From Salminus brasiliensis (taxonomy: Eukaryota; Chordata; Actinopteri; Characiformes; Bryconidae), in NCBI RefSeq assembly GCF_030463535.1, contig NC_132883.1, positions 35,461,241-35,525,240 on the forward strand: a DNA stretch of 64,000 nucleotides. The letters are read 5' to 3'. Made by a program: the position numbers and the translations under genes. Each line of letters begins with the position of its first letter. Position 1 is the first letter of the stretch. Shown one piece after another: positions 35,721 to 46,744 of this stretch. The notes under the pieces are model-generated. The model made no database searches. It saw only the letters and a program-made list of their open reading frames with translations, and was not told where the DNA came from.

Positions 35721-36225
35721 AGGGTCAAGATTTGTTCGATTCAAGATATCTGCTTGTTTGACCAATGAACTCCTTAGTCTCTGAATCAAAAGGGAAAGAA
35801 GGAAACTGCTAACTGTAACCAAGAAGGTCACTGAACAGAGCAATACGTCCAATAAGGCCTGGTTTCTGGCCTGGGCTCTTGACTGAAAATGTGTCTCTCT
35901 ATACATTTACTGTTGGTGTTTTTTTTTTTTACATCAGCTGTGCCTTAACAAGAGCTTCTGAACCAGGAACTATCCTTAACTCTGCATGAAGCTTTCGTCT
36001 TGGACTTTCTGGGCGCCATCCAACTCATACACCTCTGTTTATTAATGGGCTAGTTCATAGGATTGACAACTTTCAACTAGCTTTCAACTACAATAACTGT
36101 ATTGTGGTAGAAGTGAGATGGTGAGCTCCAGTGGTGCATTTTGCTGACCCAGTGCGGGTGCAGAAAGACAGGTATGTGCGTGTGCTTATGTTACAGTAAT
36201 GCAGAATGTATGTGTGGACAAATGC

Positions 36226-36455
36226 ATTTACATTTACATTTACATTTATGGCATTTAGCTGACGCTCTTATCCAGAGCGACTTACAAGGTTACTCGTATT
36301 ACAGAGGCTGGTCAAGTGTTAGGAGTCTTGCCCAAGGACTCTTATTGGTGTAGTGCAGCATATTCACCCAGACTGGGAATCGAACCCCAGTCTCCCACAT
36401 GGTGTGGTAGCTCAGTGGCAACTAGTGGTGTTATCTGTTGCGCCACACCAAAGAC
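36226..36455 (-). repeat. tRNA-derived SINE sharing a LINE tail
   Basis: Read on the minus strand, a tRNA-like head (tggtgtggcgcaacagataa; B box GGTTCGATTCC in the ggggttcgattcccagtc block) leads to a tail with gtaagtcgctctggataaga and ends in (aaatgt)n. The same tail text is found at LINE ends near 45,150 and 49,875. This is the usual sign of a SINE moved by a partner LINE. Confidence 0.75.
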
Positions 36456-36588
36456 CCATGCAGACCTCATAAGTGTCACGCTAAGTATTTCAGGCTGCAG
36501 ATTTGCACCTTTATCTGATCTTTGTCTATACATAAAACAAATGTGTATTGTAGAAGATATTAGATGCAAATAGCTAATCTGCAGTAGA

Positions 36589-36594
36589 ATAAAA
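36589..36594 (+). promoter_or_regulatory. Candidate poly(A) signal of SUSD3 (proximal)
   Basis: AATAAA 869 bp after the stop. A second one is at 36,869-36,874. Confidence 0.4.
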
Positions 36595-36868
36595 AGTCAT
36601 CAAAAAGTGTATATATGTCTAAACAATGCGTTTCTAAATATGCACATAGTAGGCTAATATTGGATCCACGCTAGCTCCCTCATGGCTGTATTGCACCTGG
36701 GAATGTGAACTTGATAAATGAAAACCTAATATCAGAATATATAAAACTACAGGTTTGACAATCCAGCGATAAGATGTACAGAACGTATGGGTACTGTATC
36801 AAAACCTTAAAATGTACTTGTGTGAAAGTAAACATATATCTACATTTTTAAGTATATAAAAGTGAATG

Positions 36869-36874
36869 AATAAA
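36869..36874 (+). promoter_or_regulatory. Candidate poly(A) signal of SUSD3 (distal)
   Basis: AATAAA in an AT-rich context (gaatgaataaaacatttta), followed by a GT-rich stretch. The better downstream context makes it slightly favoured. Confidence 0.45.
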
Positions 36875-37009
36875 ACATTTTAATACATGTTTTGCTTGGT
36901 GGAGTGTGATGAGGTGGTGTGTCATGGGGAGACAAATTAGCTCAGTACTGTGCAGTTTCATTTTACACAGATAAATATTCGACTAGATGTTTAAAGGGAA
37001 CACTGTTTG

Positions 37010-37390
37010 GGTATGTAAGCCTCAATATGGTGTTCATGTCCAGTACTATTAAGCTCTATCATATAAACCTTGCCTACAGTCAAACATGGTGGTGGTAGCA
37101 CCACGGTCTGTGGATGCATGAGTGCTGCCGGCACTGGGGAGCTGCGGTTCGAAACATGAATTCCAACATGTACTGTGGAAGCTGAGCATGATCCCCCTCC
37201 ATTCTGAAACTGGGCCACATGGCAGCTTTCCAACGTGATAACGACCCCAAACACACCTCCAAGATGACAACTGCCTCGCTTAGGAAGCTGAAGGTAAAGG
37301 TGATTAACTGGTCAAGTATGTCTCCAGACCAAACCCAACTGAGCACCTGTGGGGCATCCTTAAGCGGAAGGTGAAGGTGAGCAAGGTGTG
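37010..37390 (+). mobile_element. Tc1-like transposase remnant
   Basis: The plus strand reads TVKHGGGSTTVCGCMSAAGT (HGGGS block), and later frames give FQRDNDPKHTSKMTT and a LTGQ-SPDQTQLSTCG block. Frameshifts separate these pieces. Confidence 0.75.
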
Positions 37391-37739
37391 TAAGTACTAT
37401 TTAACTTTATCATATAATCTAAAGATACTTAAACGATTCTACTATAGCATCACAATCCTTGTTATTGTTGTGGCACCCAATGATTGCTCTCAGATCACTA
37501 GGAGGCTCATTTGTTTTTTAACGAGCCATCCTAGAAAATATAACTACAGCGACCTCCAGTGGACATTACGCGCACGTTCATGCAAATTTCCGAGTGTCTT
37601 GGACTAGCTGATTAAACGTCCAAAATAATAATTTTAGCAGTGCCCAAAAAATCATATAATTATATAGAATTCTTTGCTTAAATACAGAATTCAAACAATT
37701 GAATAACAAATGAATATACAGTATATCACACAGTCACTA

Positions 37740-38330
37740 AGGTGTACTTTGAAAACGGCCAGACTCGTCAGAGCTCGGCACGGTTCGGCTAATCCCGTCA
37801 TGGTGCTCCGTCATGTCGGAGTCGAATGAGTGGCGAGTCGGCGGTCCGAGAAATCCCCCATTTTCCACAATGGCAGGTCAGTAAATCCTTTAAGCGGACT
37901 CTTCCTGTGAGTTTCGGTCAGTGTCTGACCCCAGGGTTTAGCGCTGCCTGCAACTCGTGCTTAAGCGCCTTGACTTGTTGCTGAGGGCCGGCCGGCCTGC
38001 CTTCAGCCAGCTCGGTGACAGTGTGGGCTGCCGTCGGCTAGCACAGATTCGCAGATTTACAAAACATGCTGCCGCGTGGCACCGGTAGGTGTAGCATCTA
38101 TGTATCGCGTGAGGGCGCTCGACCCAAAAGCCTGGTTACATGAACACGCCCTGGACTCGACAGCGTGACCGGGGCGGTTGTAGCTGGCCGCTTTCAGCAG
38201 TGTTACAGTGCTGGAGTCTCCACTTTCGAACTTGTTAGATACCTGTGATATTCTTACGCTCCGAGGCAGAAAGTTGAGACCTTGCCTCTGTGGCCCCGGG
38301 CTTTGGTGAGGTTTCTAAACTCGGAGGCTA
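37740..38330 (+). promoter_or_regulatory. CpG-rich promoter region of CARD19
   Basis: CpG density rises sharply compared with the flanks (many cg in cggcacggttcggct, tcggcggtccgag, ggccggccggcct). The short first coding exon lies within it, at 37,870. Typical of a vertebrate CpG-island promoter; the start site is not defined. Confidence 0.6.
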
Positions 38331-41300
38331 AACCTCTCTGCGTTAACCCTTTCCTCACCGAGGAGAGAGTCGTGCCAAAGGAATCCTGGCTTACTCCCAA
38401 CGCGTATATGTGGACGTTTTAGGTCTACAGTTAGTTAAACCCAGTGAAATACTGAGTCCACATGCAGGTGCTAAAGACAGGCTGGATTTGTTTATTAGTG
38501 ATATAGTAAGTCAGTTAGGCTGTATATAGTGTTGCATCGATAGCGGTACTGTATCGGTATCGGCGCCGATACTGACTCCTACACACGGTATCGGTATCGG
38601 CAACAGAGAGCAGCGATACCACGAGGCTTACTGACGCACTACTTTATTATTATTATTTTTTACTATTATAAACTTTTTTAAATTTATTATAAGCTTTTTT
38701 GTTTGCATATGAAACATGTGAAAATGTTTAAACAACCAGTAAAAGCCAGTCATAAATGGTCATTACAATAAAAACACACTTTAATGGAACTTTTACACTT
38801 ACAGCACCTTTTGTTTCCATGTGGTGTTTTTATTTATTTATTTATTTATTTATTTATTTGGTTCTGAAACCAAAAGTTGAGTTTCTGCAGCTTGTTTAAA
38901 GGCCACGCACTGAGGTTTAGTAGCTTTCTACTGGAGACGTGTACCTGAATATGAAATTGCTGCATTAGCACTTTGCATAAGACGGTCGTTTTTCTCACTG
39001 CTCTGAAATGTGAATTTCAGTCGAGCTTAGCAAGATTATGCCTCCCTACCTGCATGTGTTTCTGCATTGTGGCCATTTATATTTTTTCATAGCTCTGAAA
39101 CTTTTCAAATGTGCAGGTACTCCACCAGTAAACGCTCTTCTATTATTTGGGATAAGAAATAAAAATGTAGAACCTATAAAAAGTGGAACACTATAAATAT
39201 CAGGATTTATAGCCATCTATCCAGTATTTAAGTCAGAGTTGGTATCAATTTTACAAGGCTGTTTCCAACCCTGTTATTTTGCCTCATAATGTAACACTCT
39301 GATTTACTTCTTTATGGTGGGCTTGTGTGAGGAAAAAAAAAAGACTGGCTGGTTTACAACACTGTGGCCAATTCTCAGTCTACGTTCTTGTCTGTGCTTG
39401 TGTTCCTGTGGACTACCAAGAATACCAGTCTAAAGATGACGTACTTTGTATTGAGAATGCCCCTTTGACGGCTCACAGGAGCCACATAACCTAGCATGGC
39501 ATACTGTGGCATAGCATAGCTTTGTATTAAATGCTTAATTTAAGTACTTTATGATCATTCCCAAGTCTAGATGTTCCTGTCATCTCCGTATTTTCTTGGC
39601 GCAGTGGCGGATACCCGCTTAGAGCCCCATGGTTTAGCTTCCTTGCTCGTATAGAGTACCTCTTCCATGGACATCCGCACAGGAAAAGCCATATTTACAA
39701 GACCTGGTTGCCGTAGCAGCCCCTTTTCCTTTAACTAGCAGAGTCTGGTGGTGATGTGTTGCTTGTCTCACAAAATGTATTAAAAGATTCTCCCAAAGTG
39801 GCCATAGTGTTTTATCATTTCACCAGGGCTAGCTGGGATTTTGTTAATGGGATAGGTGTATGTACTTTTTTCAGGGAGTAAGTTTTACCATTTGGAATAG
39901 GCCTATTTTACAGCTCTTAAAATTCAACTATCACAAAGTAAATCAGTTTCATAATTAGACAGTTAGACTGTTCACATTTGGTCACATTTGTGTGACCAAT
40001 GGGATACTAAGTTTTCATAGGTCAGTCCTACTGAGGACCCGCCTGGCTTTAGAACTCCGCTATTGTATTTATAAGGGCACACATAAGCTACACACAATGT
40101 AATTACTACTGTAAGCTGGAATTAATAGACTTAGGGTTGTGACAATAACAAGACATGCTGATTTGATGAGGGTTTTGTAAACAGGTTGTACACACAAACC
40201 AACCCAAGACCCCATGCTGACCTCTGTGCTGTTACTGACCAAAAGCACTCGAACACATTTCATGTCTAGTTTGAGGTCTTTTGTGTAACTGCCGCTCAAG
40301 ACGCTTGGTATGTACAAAATTGTTCTCCCTAAAATCTGATGTATAGTGAAAGTGTACTGCTTTTTTTCAAAGCATTAAAGACTGGCCGACTTTCTGCTCT
40401 TTGTATCTTGGTCTCAGACAGGTACCAAGAACAGCTGCAGCAAGATTCAGTGTTTCTCTGCTCTGACCAGCGCGTGGGCACTGAGCTTCTGGACAGACTT
40501 GTACTCCAGCTGAACCGGATTTACCCTCAGATACTGACAGACAGAGAAGCTCAGAAAGTGAGTATTTCCTAACAACAAACAGAGCTTGCCATGATTGGAG
40601 TGGTGTCTCTGCAATAAATAGGTTAAAATAGATTTGGCCAAATGCTTCTATAATAACTGGTTAGGGTGTTCATAGGTTCTGTATTGCATCCTTTGGGCCA
40701 AAATCCTAAAAATTAATGAAGTGCTATATTGGGGCTCTGAGTGGCTCAGCAGTCTTATGTGCAATCACTATGGCCCGGTATCGCAAGCTCGAATTCTGAG
40801 CCATGCCGCTTTGCCATCAGTGGCCGGAGTCACAGGAGAGCACAATTGGGTGGGGAGGTGGTGCTCTCTTCCCTCACCATTCTTCAGCGATGTTAGCTGG
40901 TGCAGTGGAGCTGGGGACCCAATGCTTTCGGAGTGTTTTGGTGGCAGTTTCAAAGAGGCAGTGGCTGACCTTGCATGTATCCTGACCCTCCCAGTGTCTG
41001 GAGCTTTGCAAGTGCTAGGGGGAGTTATGAATAGGTGAGGTACCAAACTGGGAGAAAATAAAAGCAAATTCATGATCAAATTTTAAAAGGAAGTGCTATA
41101 TTGTGCAGCATAACCAGACACCTTTTGAAGACATCTGGACACCAACAGTATCTTACAGTGCTGATAAATCCTGCTCTTCTGTCCCATAGTTCCGTAACTT
41201 GAGTGTGCCTGCTGCTACACGGTTGGCTGAGCTGCTGAGCCATCTGCAGGAGAAGGGGGAGGAGGCATGTCATGAGTTTTATCGAGCTCTGCACCTCCAC

Positions 41301-41358
41301 AGTGAAGACCTGTACCTTTGTCTGCCCACTCGTGTGTCCCGCAGAGGTGAGCACAAAT

Positions 41359-41391
<33 letters not shown>

Positions 41392-41949
41392 TCTTGTCCA
41401 CATTTATCTAAGGTCCCATAGACATATGAGAGTACATATGTAGTGCAGTCATGTGGCTTTTCTATAGCAGTTTCTGCAGTCGGCAGAGGGCAGTGTGCAA
41501 TGGTATTTCAGACTATTTAACACTTTATAATAACTGAAGTAGATGACAGACTTTTTGTGCACATTTCTGAACATTTGGTCTTGTCCACAGAGGCCCCAGA
41601 AATAAGTGGAACTAACCATAAACCCTTCTACAAGGAACGCTGCATGCCTAATGACAGGGGTAAACCAACACTCACTCGTGTATTTGCTCACTAATATACC
41701 TTAAGATCCTTCAGGAAAGAACACATACGTCTGTCTTTTCTACCTTTTCTCATTTTACCAGGTCCTCTGTTCTTCCTCTGTTGTTTCAGCATAGCTTTGG
41801 GTCTGGCCTTACTTCACTACCACAAAGGTAAGGCCCATGGGCTTTATAAATGACCTTTATAAATGATTATATATTTTTAATCATTCATTTGTTGATGCAT
41901 TCATATTCGTTCTTTTCCTCTTTTTTCATGTCCTTAATTTTTTATTTTA

Positions 41950-41986
<37 letters not shown>

Positions 41987-42102
41987 TTATAGAGGGGAAG
42001 ATTGTGACCGGTTCTGTCCTCAGCTACACAGTGTTTGAACTGGGCCAGCATGGGAGGCATATACTGCTTTCCTACTCGGAGACCGGATCCAAGATGGAAT
42101 GA
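37870..42102 (+). CDS. card19: CARD19, CARD domain protein with C-terminal membrane anchor
   Basis: Caspase-recruitment-domain protein (human BinCARD/C9orf89), reported to interact with BCL10 and, in its anchored form, to localise to mitochondria. Exons: 37870-37876 (ATGGCAG only), 40418-40557, 41190-41346, 41591-41659, 41762-41827, 41993-42102 (TGA). All join in frame to 182 residues, close to the length of the anchored human isoform as I recall it. The CARD is about residues 1-95, beginning MADRYQEQLQQDSVFL and including LDRLVLQLNRIYPQILTDRE and LLSHLQEKGEEACHEFYRAL. A hydrophobic span is at about 125-143 (PLFFLCCFSIALGLALLHY), followed by a short tail. The tiny first exon is supported by the exact fit of ATGGCAG + AC to the second exon, by GTCAGT as donor and by its CpG-rich setting. 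Lies next to SUSD3, as in human. Confidence 0.9.
38520..38640. repeat. Inverted 'cggtatcgg' repeat fragment
   Basis: GTATCGGTATCGG occurs twice around GCGCCGATACTGACTCC. This resembles a fragment of a fish hAT-type non-autonomous repeat; boundaries unclear. Confidence 0.4.
38831..38859. repeat. (TTTA)n microsatellite
   Basis: About seven TTTA units. Confidence 0.9.
40728..41075 (+). repeat. tRNA-derived SINE
   Basis: Starts with an A-box-like GAGTGGCTCAGCAG and a B-box-like gctcgaattctgag, continues with ccgctttgccatcagtggcc, and ends with accaaactgggagaaaataa. It lies in CARD19 intron 2. The fragment at 13,790-13,925 belongs to the same family. Confidence 0.7.
41361..41390. repeat. (CA)n microsatellite
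   Basis: CA run starting 15 bp after the CARD19 exon 3 donor. Confidence 0.95.
41951..41986. repeat. (TTA)n microsatellite
   Basis: TTA run immediately before the last CARD19 exon, so it forms part of the polypyrimidine-like tract of that acceptor. Confidence 0.95.
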
Positions 42103-43060
42103 AGAATGATGAAAAAGGAACATGCACTTCTGAGGACAAATATCCTACAATAATCATTATGCCAAATCGGGTTCAGCAAATACTGCTGTCAGTGATTTAC
42201 CAAAACTCACTGTAAATATTGTTCTAGGGGATGGATAATTTGCTGAGATTTATTTTTAATTCCAAATATGTGACACTAGCTTGTTCTAAGAACTAAGCTA
42301 GTGTTTGTATGCTCTTTAAAAGAGTGTCCTTTTAACCTACCAGATTTTAAAACCTTTTGGAAAAAAACGATTTGAGTTTCAGTGAAATTACTAAGCAAAG
42401 TTACTCCCATGATTTATTTGTCTAGAGGCTTCATGAAACAGCATGAACGTTTTACTTACAGTTAGACCAGTTCTCAACTCATTTTAATGATGCATAACTA
42501 CGTCTTACAGATAATGATCAGTGCCTTTAAAACCTTTTTAAATATTATTTGTCAGAAAGACCAGCTATCCTCACAATCACAGACATGCTCCACTGGACAT
42601 TCAGTTCAGGGAGTATTCATAATAATCTTCAGTCCACAATAACCTAATTGAAATCCTGAATGATGATGTCTTTATAAATATAATTCTGTTCAGCCTGAAT
42701 TTGAGTTTACAAAATAGTTTTGGGTGTTCAAATGAGGACAGTCATGAAATTGGGGGAAGGCGTTTTGGCCAGTAAATGACTAAAGTACCACACAAAGGCC
42801 TGTTGTGAACGTATTTACTAAGCTTTGCTAAGCTAGGACCACCTTAATGCATGTGAGGGCTCCCGGTGAATATGTGTGTGTATTTATGTGGTTTGTAATA
42901 CATTTGTAATGCATAGCACTAAATACATTTGTATGAAATTGTGGAGCAGTGGGAAGGCCATGCCTATGCTTCTTGGACTCTTGGCCCACAGATATCGTGG
43001 AAACACTGGGAATCTTATAGGGCCAATCAGGCATGGGCAATACAATAAAAATCTAATATC
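42103..43060 (+). other. CARD19 3' untranslated region
   Basis: From the stop codon to just past the AATAAA at 43,044. No other feature recognised; the end is an estimate. Confidence 0.5.
43044..43049 (+). promoter_or_regulatory. Candidate poly(A) signal of CARD19
   Basis: First AATAAA seen after the stop codon, about 940 bp downstream. Confidence 0.5.
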
Positions 43061-43418
43061 CTTATATATACCAGAAAAAGTAGCATGACTTGTGTTTTGG
43101 ATGCTGGTATGCTGGTCAGCTCACATTATAGTGTTCGGTGATGAGGAACACATCAGATCAGCATTAAGCAGTTTCTGCAGCAGGGTAGTAACACATTGTA
43201 AGAATATTAAAAACAATGAATGCAGTGATTAGTTAATTTTTCATCGAACTGTATTATTTGTAATGTAACAGTAGTTTAGTATTCTTCAAAAACTAATCAC
43301 ACATATAACAAATTATCATCATATTTCTCAACCCGAGGACCAACACTTGCCACTTGTGATGCCTTTCATTTTTTAAACTTATTTTAATGGTTTATTCTAC
43401 AAACCTCTTACTTACAGT

Positions 43419-44690
43419 CGCAGTTAAAAGTATTCAACCCTTGCACAATAAGGTTTACTTGCTAAATGTACAAACGTTCAGCTGTCTGCATTAAACCAAT
43501 CAAACTAGACCAATTTAAAATGTGCTTTTTCCAAAATTAACATATAAAACCACTTTTAATGATGCCTGTAGTTTCAGAATTATTCAACCCCCTGAATAGA
43601 ATCCTTCATAAGAACACATATTTGCAAATCAGGCAGCAAATAAAGGGCTTCATTAGATGCACCAGGTGTGCTTGTGAAATGTTCACATGTCATTCACATG
43701 TCATGTACTCAAGTGTGCAATGGCTAAGCTCTACCCTTCACCCTTTAGAGGCTCATCCCCAGCACACAGGTGCTGTTCATGATTGAACTAATTAGGACTC
43801 CTCTTAAGCACCTCAGTTTTGGGTGCTCAGGGTGAAGTCACTGTTACTCTACCAACCGCTGATGTATTTGTGGTGCCTTTTGTTTCTTTTGGTTTTGACC
43901 TGCATTTTGGATTTGCCTGTGTTGTACCTGTTTGCCTGTTTCTGCCTGTCCTGGCAACGAGTATTGCTTAAGCCCTAATAAATTCTCTCTGCACATACAG
44001 CCTAACTTGACCCATTTTGTCTCCGTCCAATGAAAAGCATGTGCCACCAAAATGGTGACTTTACAGAAAAGGGTGAAAAGCTCTTAACTGCTCTTAGTCT
44101 GCTCATCCAAAACTATTCACACAGTGCACAAAGCAGCTACAGGGTTCAAACCATGGAGAATAATAGGGTTACAGACAAGAATGGATATACAGCAGCAATA
44201 TGTTCCAGCTTGAAATAAAACACTTCAAATACCTGGACTGCCTAGCAAGTTTGTTGAATGTGACATTTGATTGCATGTTAAAAATATGGCTATTTCAGTA
44301 AAGAGAGTTGTCCAAAAAGTTCAAAGTAGAGACCACTGCCTTGTACAAACAAGGAAAGGGATACAAAAAGTCAGCAAAGGCACTGAAGGTTCTTAGAGAG
44401 ACAGTAGGAAGCATAATTCAATGTTCTAGGAACACTGGCTACCCTATCAGGACATGGCAAAAAGGAAGCCATGAATGAATGGCACCAGATTCTTTAGACA
44501 GGTGGTCTAAAACCCTAGAATATTAGATTCTATTCCAAAAGTTGAAAAAGTTCTGACCATCTGTCATTAAACGTGTCTTTTTGTGTTGAATTTGGAGAAA
44601 TTGTTTGATTGGTTTATTGCGGACAGCTGAAAGTTTGTTTATTTGCTAAACCTAATTTGCAATGAGAGTTGAAAAACTATATATAAAATA
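43419..44690 (+). mobile_element. Tc1-like element with terminal inverted repeats and a nested insertion
   Basis: The left end (agtattcaacccttgcacaa, then caaacgttcagctgtctgca, then accaatcaaac) reappears in reverse complement at the right end (gtttgattggtttattgcgg, acagctgaaagtttgtttat). Internal plus-strand pieces near 44,340-44,410 read as a Tc1 helix-turn-helix (KSAKALKVLRETVGSIIQC). An unrelated repeat at about 43,720-44,030 interrupts it. Confidence 0.7.
43720..44030 (+). repeat. LTR-like dispersed repeat, copy 1
   Basis: Shares aagtgtgcaatggctaagct-like text, cacacaggtgctgttcatga and ttaggactcctcttaagc with 46,585-46,700. The right part has a poly(A)-type AATAAATTCTCTCTGCAC block. Class uncertain. 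Confidence 0.5.
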
Positions 44691-45039
44691 TATATTTAAT
44701 ACAGTGCCTAAAAAAGTATCCACCCCCGCTTTCTCCTTTTAATAGGTGTCATAGGTGCCTTGGTGGCCTCCTTTACTAGTCTTCTTCTTGTACAGTCACT
44801 TTTGTGAGGACGGTCTGCTCTAAGCTTTATGATGGATATAACTGAACTTCACAGAATTTACAGGAATACTGATTAACCAGTGACTGGACCGTCCAGAAAA
44901 AAACTAGGCAAAATAGTATAGGTATTGTATGTTGTACTAGCCAATGCTTTTAGTGTAGTTTACTAAAAATTGAGTTTAATTTAAATTTTAAAAACTATAC
45001 TTACGGTACTTGATCATTTGATTTAGATGTAAGTATTAT

Positions 45040-45200
45040 GGTCTCCATACTGACTTGTGTTTAGTAGTATCTAAGCTTAGAGGTATCTTTGAATTTTTAG
45101 TCTGTTCAAACTAGCTGAGGTTATTCTTGGATAAATAATGAAGCACATTTGTAAATCGCTCTGGATAAGAGCGCCAGCTAAATGCCGTAAATAGACTTTT
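45040..45200 (+). mobile_element. LINE 3' tail fragment
   Basis: Contains ctgacttgtgtttagtagta, tctaagcttagaggtatctt and ends with cgctctggataagagcgcca. The same text occurs at 49,765-49,923 and (start only) at 47,862-47,900. Confidence 0.7.
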
Positions 45201-46200
45201 CAGGACTACTGAGTCATTTCAAGAGAAATCAACTGTGTCTGTATTCCCAATAACACATTTATTTATTTTAGGCTAACTAATGTGTCATTTCTTGCAACTT
45301 AGAATTTCAGTTCTGATTTACATGTTATAACCATGCAGAGTGTTACTCGTGTAAATTAAGTGCTTGCACATCCATGGCACTATAAAACCTAATGAAGTAA
45401 GTGACCTCAAATCAATTGAGCTTAAAAAGCATATGGCCTGCCGGCAGTCTGAAACTGTTATTGCAAACTAATGTTACCAGAGAATTGCCCCTCCAGTTAG
45501 TACAGAGGTCCCTGTAGTTAGTAATATTAGAATTAGAGTGTTAAGGGGTTAAATAAATGAACTGAACTGTAGTAACTCCATGTAAATCGGCAGTACTCAA
45601 CTTCACAATTAAAAGTAACCGCTTCTATGGTGGATTACTGCCAGTTAATATGCCAGTTATTGACGGCAGTATTAAAAATGGCCACCTTCTCTAATGGCAT
45701 TTCTATTAATGACATCTGCATTAATGCATTGTGGTCACTGTAACATTCAGCCAACAGAAAACCACATTCAGCAGCAGAGAAATGTGTATTTTGCTCTTAA
45801 AGCTTTCAACACCAGGCAAGTATACCAGATTATAAATTACAAGTGGGGGGAAAAACTACACACTGACGGTGAGTGAGGGGTGAACAATAGGCCCCTTATG
45901 CAAATAGATGGTGCAAGGAGCCAATAGGAAAGGTGCCCGTGTTACTTAAACTTAAAGTTACACTGCCCAAACCTAAGGCACACGCGTTCCCTCAGCAATT
46001 AAGAGAGAATAAACGCTGCTACTTCACTTTTCACCCTGCAATGAACTAGAACCAGTAAGAAGTGTGTTTTGTTGAGACTTGTGAAGTTGACTAATTCTTA
46101 AGTATGACAGCTATTAGATTTTACAGTGTTGAGACACATTCACTGCACTCAGCTGATCTCCATTTCCCTAACTTTGAGATTAATAAACAATTGCCTGGAC
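45201..46200. other. Intergenic, nothing recognised
   Basis: No exon, RNA gene or clear repeat seen. Confidence 0.4.
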
Positions 46201-46569
46201 CTCGCCTGTTGAATTAGGTCAGTTATGGTAAAGGGTGGATACTTATGCAGTTACTTATTTTACATTATATACTTTTATTTTGTTGACCTTACTTTGTAGA
46301 TGTCCGTTTTCACTCTGACCGCAAAATGAAAGTGTTTTTTTTTGTAAATTCTTGTAAACAAACAATAAAAAAGAGGCAAAACTATACTGACCATACGTCT
46401 ATTTATAAGACTTACATACATAAGGGAAAACATCCAATGCCAACACTTCCAAACCAGCAGTACATGATCACACAAAAAACTATTCAGAACACATCAAGTA
46501 TTTTGGTATTTGGGGTTGTGTCAAAGCAATTGGGTCAGAAATAGTACTGTAATGTCTCCCTCTGCTGGC

Positions 46570-46735
46570 TTCAGTTGGGAGCTCACAAGCTCCAGTGTGC
46601 AAGGGCTAAGCTTGTCCAACACACAGGTGCTGTTCATGATTAGACTGATTAGGACTCCTCTTAAGCGCCTCAGTTTTGGGTATTCTATGTTAGGTCACTG
46701 TTATACTACTATCTCTTGCTTGGTTGTTTAGGTTG
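46570..46735 (+). repeat. LTR-like dispersed repeat, copy 2
   Basis: Diverged copy of the 43,720-44,030 repeat, sharing cacacaggtgctgttcatga and aggactcctcttaagc. Confidence 0.5.
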
Positions 46736-46744
46736 GCTTTGACA

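Larger units (their letters stand above)
35721..36890 (+). other. SUSD3 3' untranslated region and flank
   Basis: Two AATAAA hexamers are seen after the stop, at 36,589 and 36,869. If either is used, the SINE at 36,226-36,455 lies within the transcript. The end is an estimate. Confidence 0.45.
38331..40417 (+). other. CARD19 intron 1
   Basis: Contains the repeat at 38,520-38,640 and a (TTTA)n tract at 38,831-38,859. No coding exon or RNA gene seen in the rest. Confidence 0.5.
44700..46330. repeat. Interval bracketed by Tc1-type terminal sequences
   Basis: ACAGTGCCTAAAAAAGTATC at 44,701 resembles the outer end of a fish Tc1 element. Gggtggatacttatgcagtt at 46,233 resembles sub-terminal sequence of the same type. 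The contents in between are decayed and also carry a LINE tail at 45,040-45,200. Confidence 0.3.

Noticed and set aside
35438-35728. 96-residue minus-strand frame
   Set aside because: Antisense shadow of the last SUSD3 exon.
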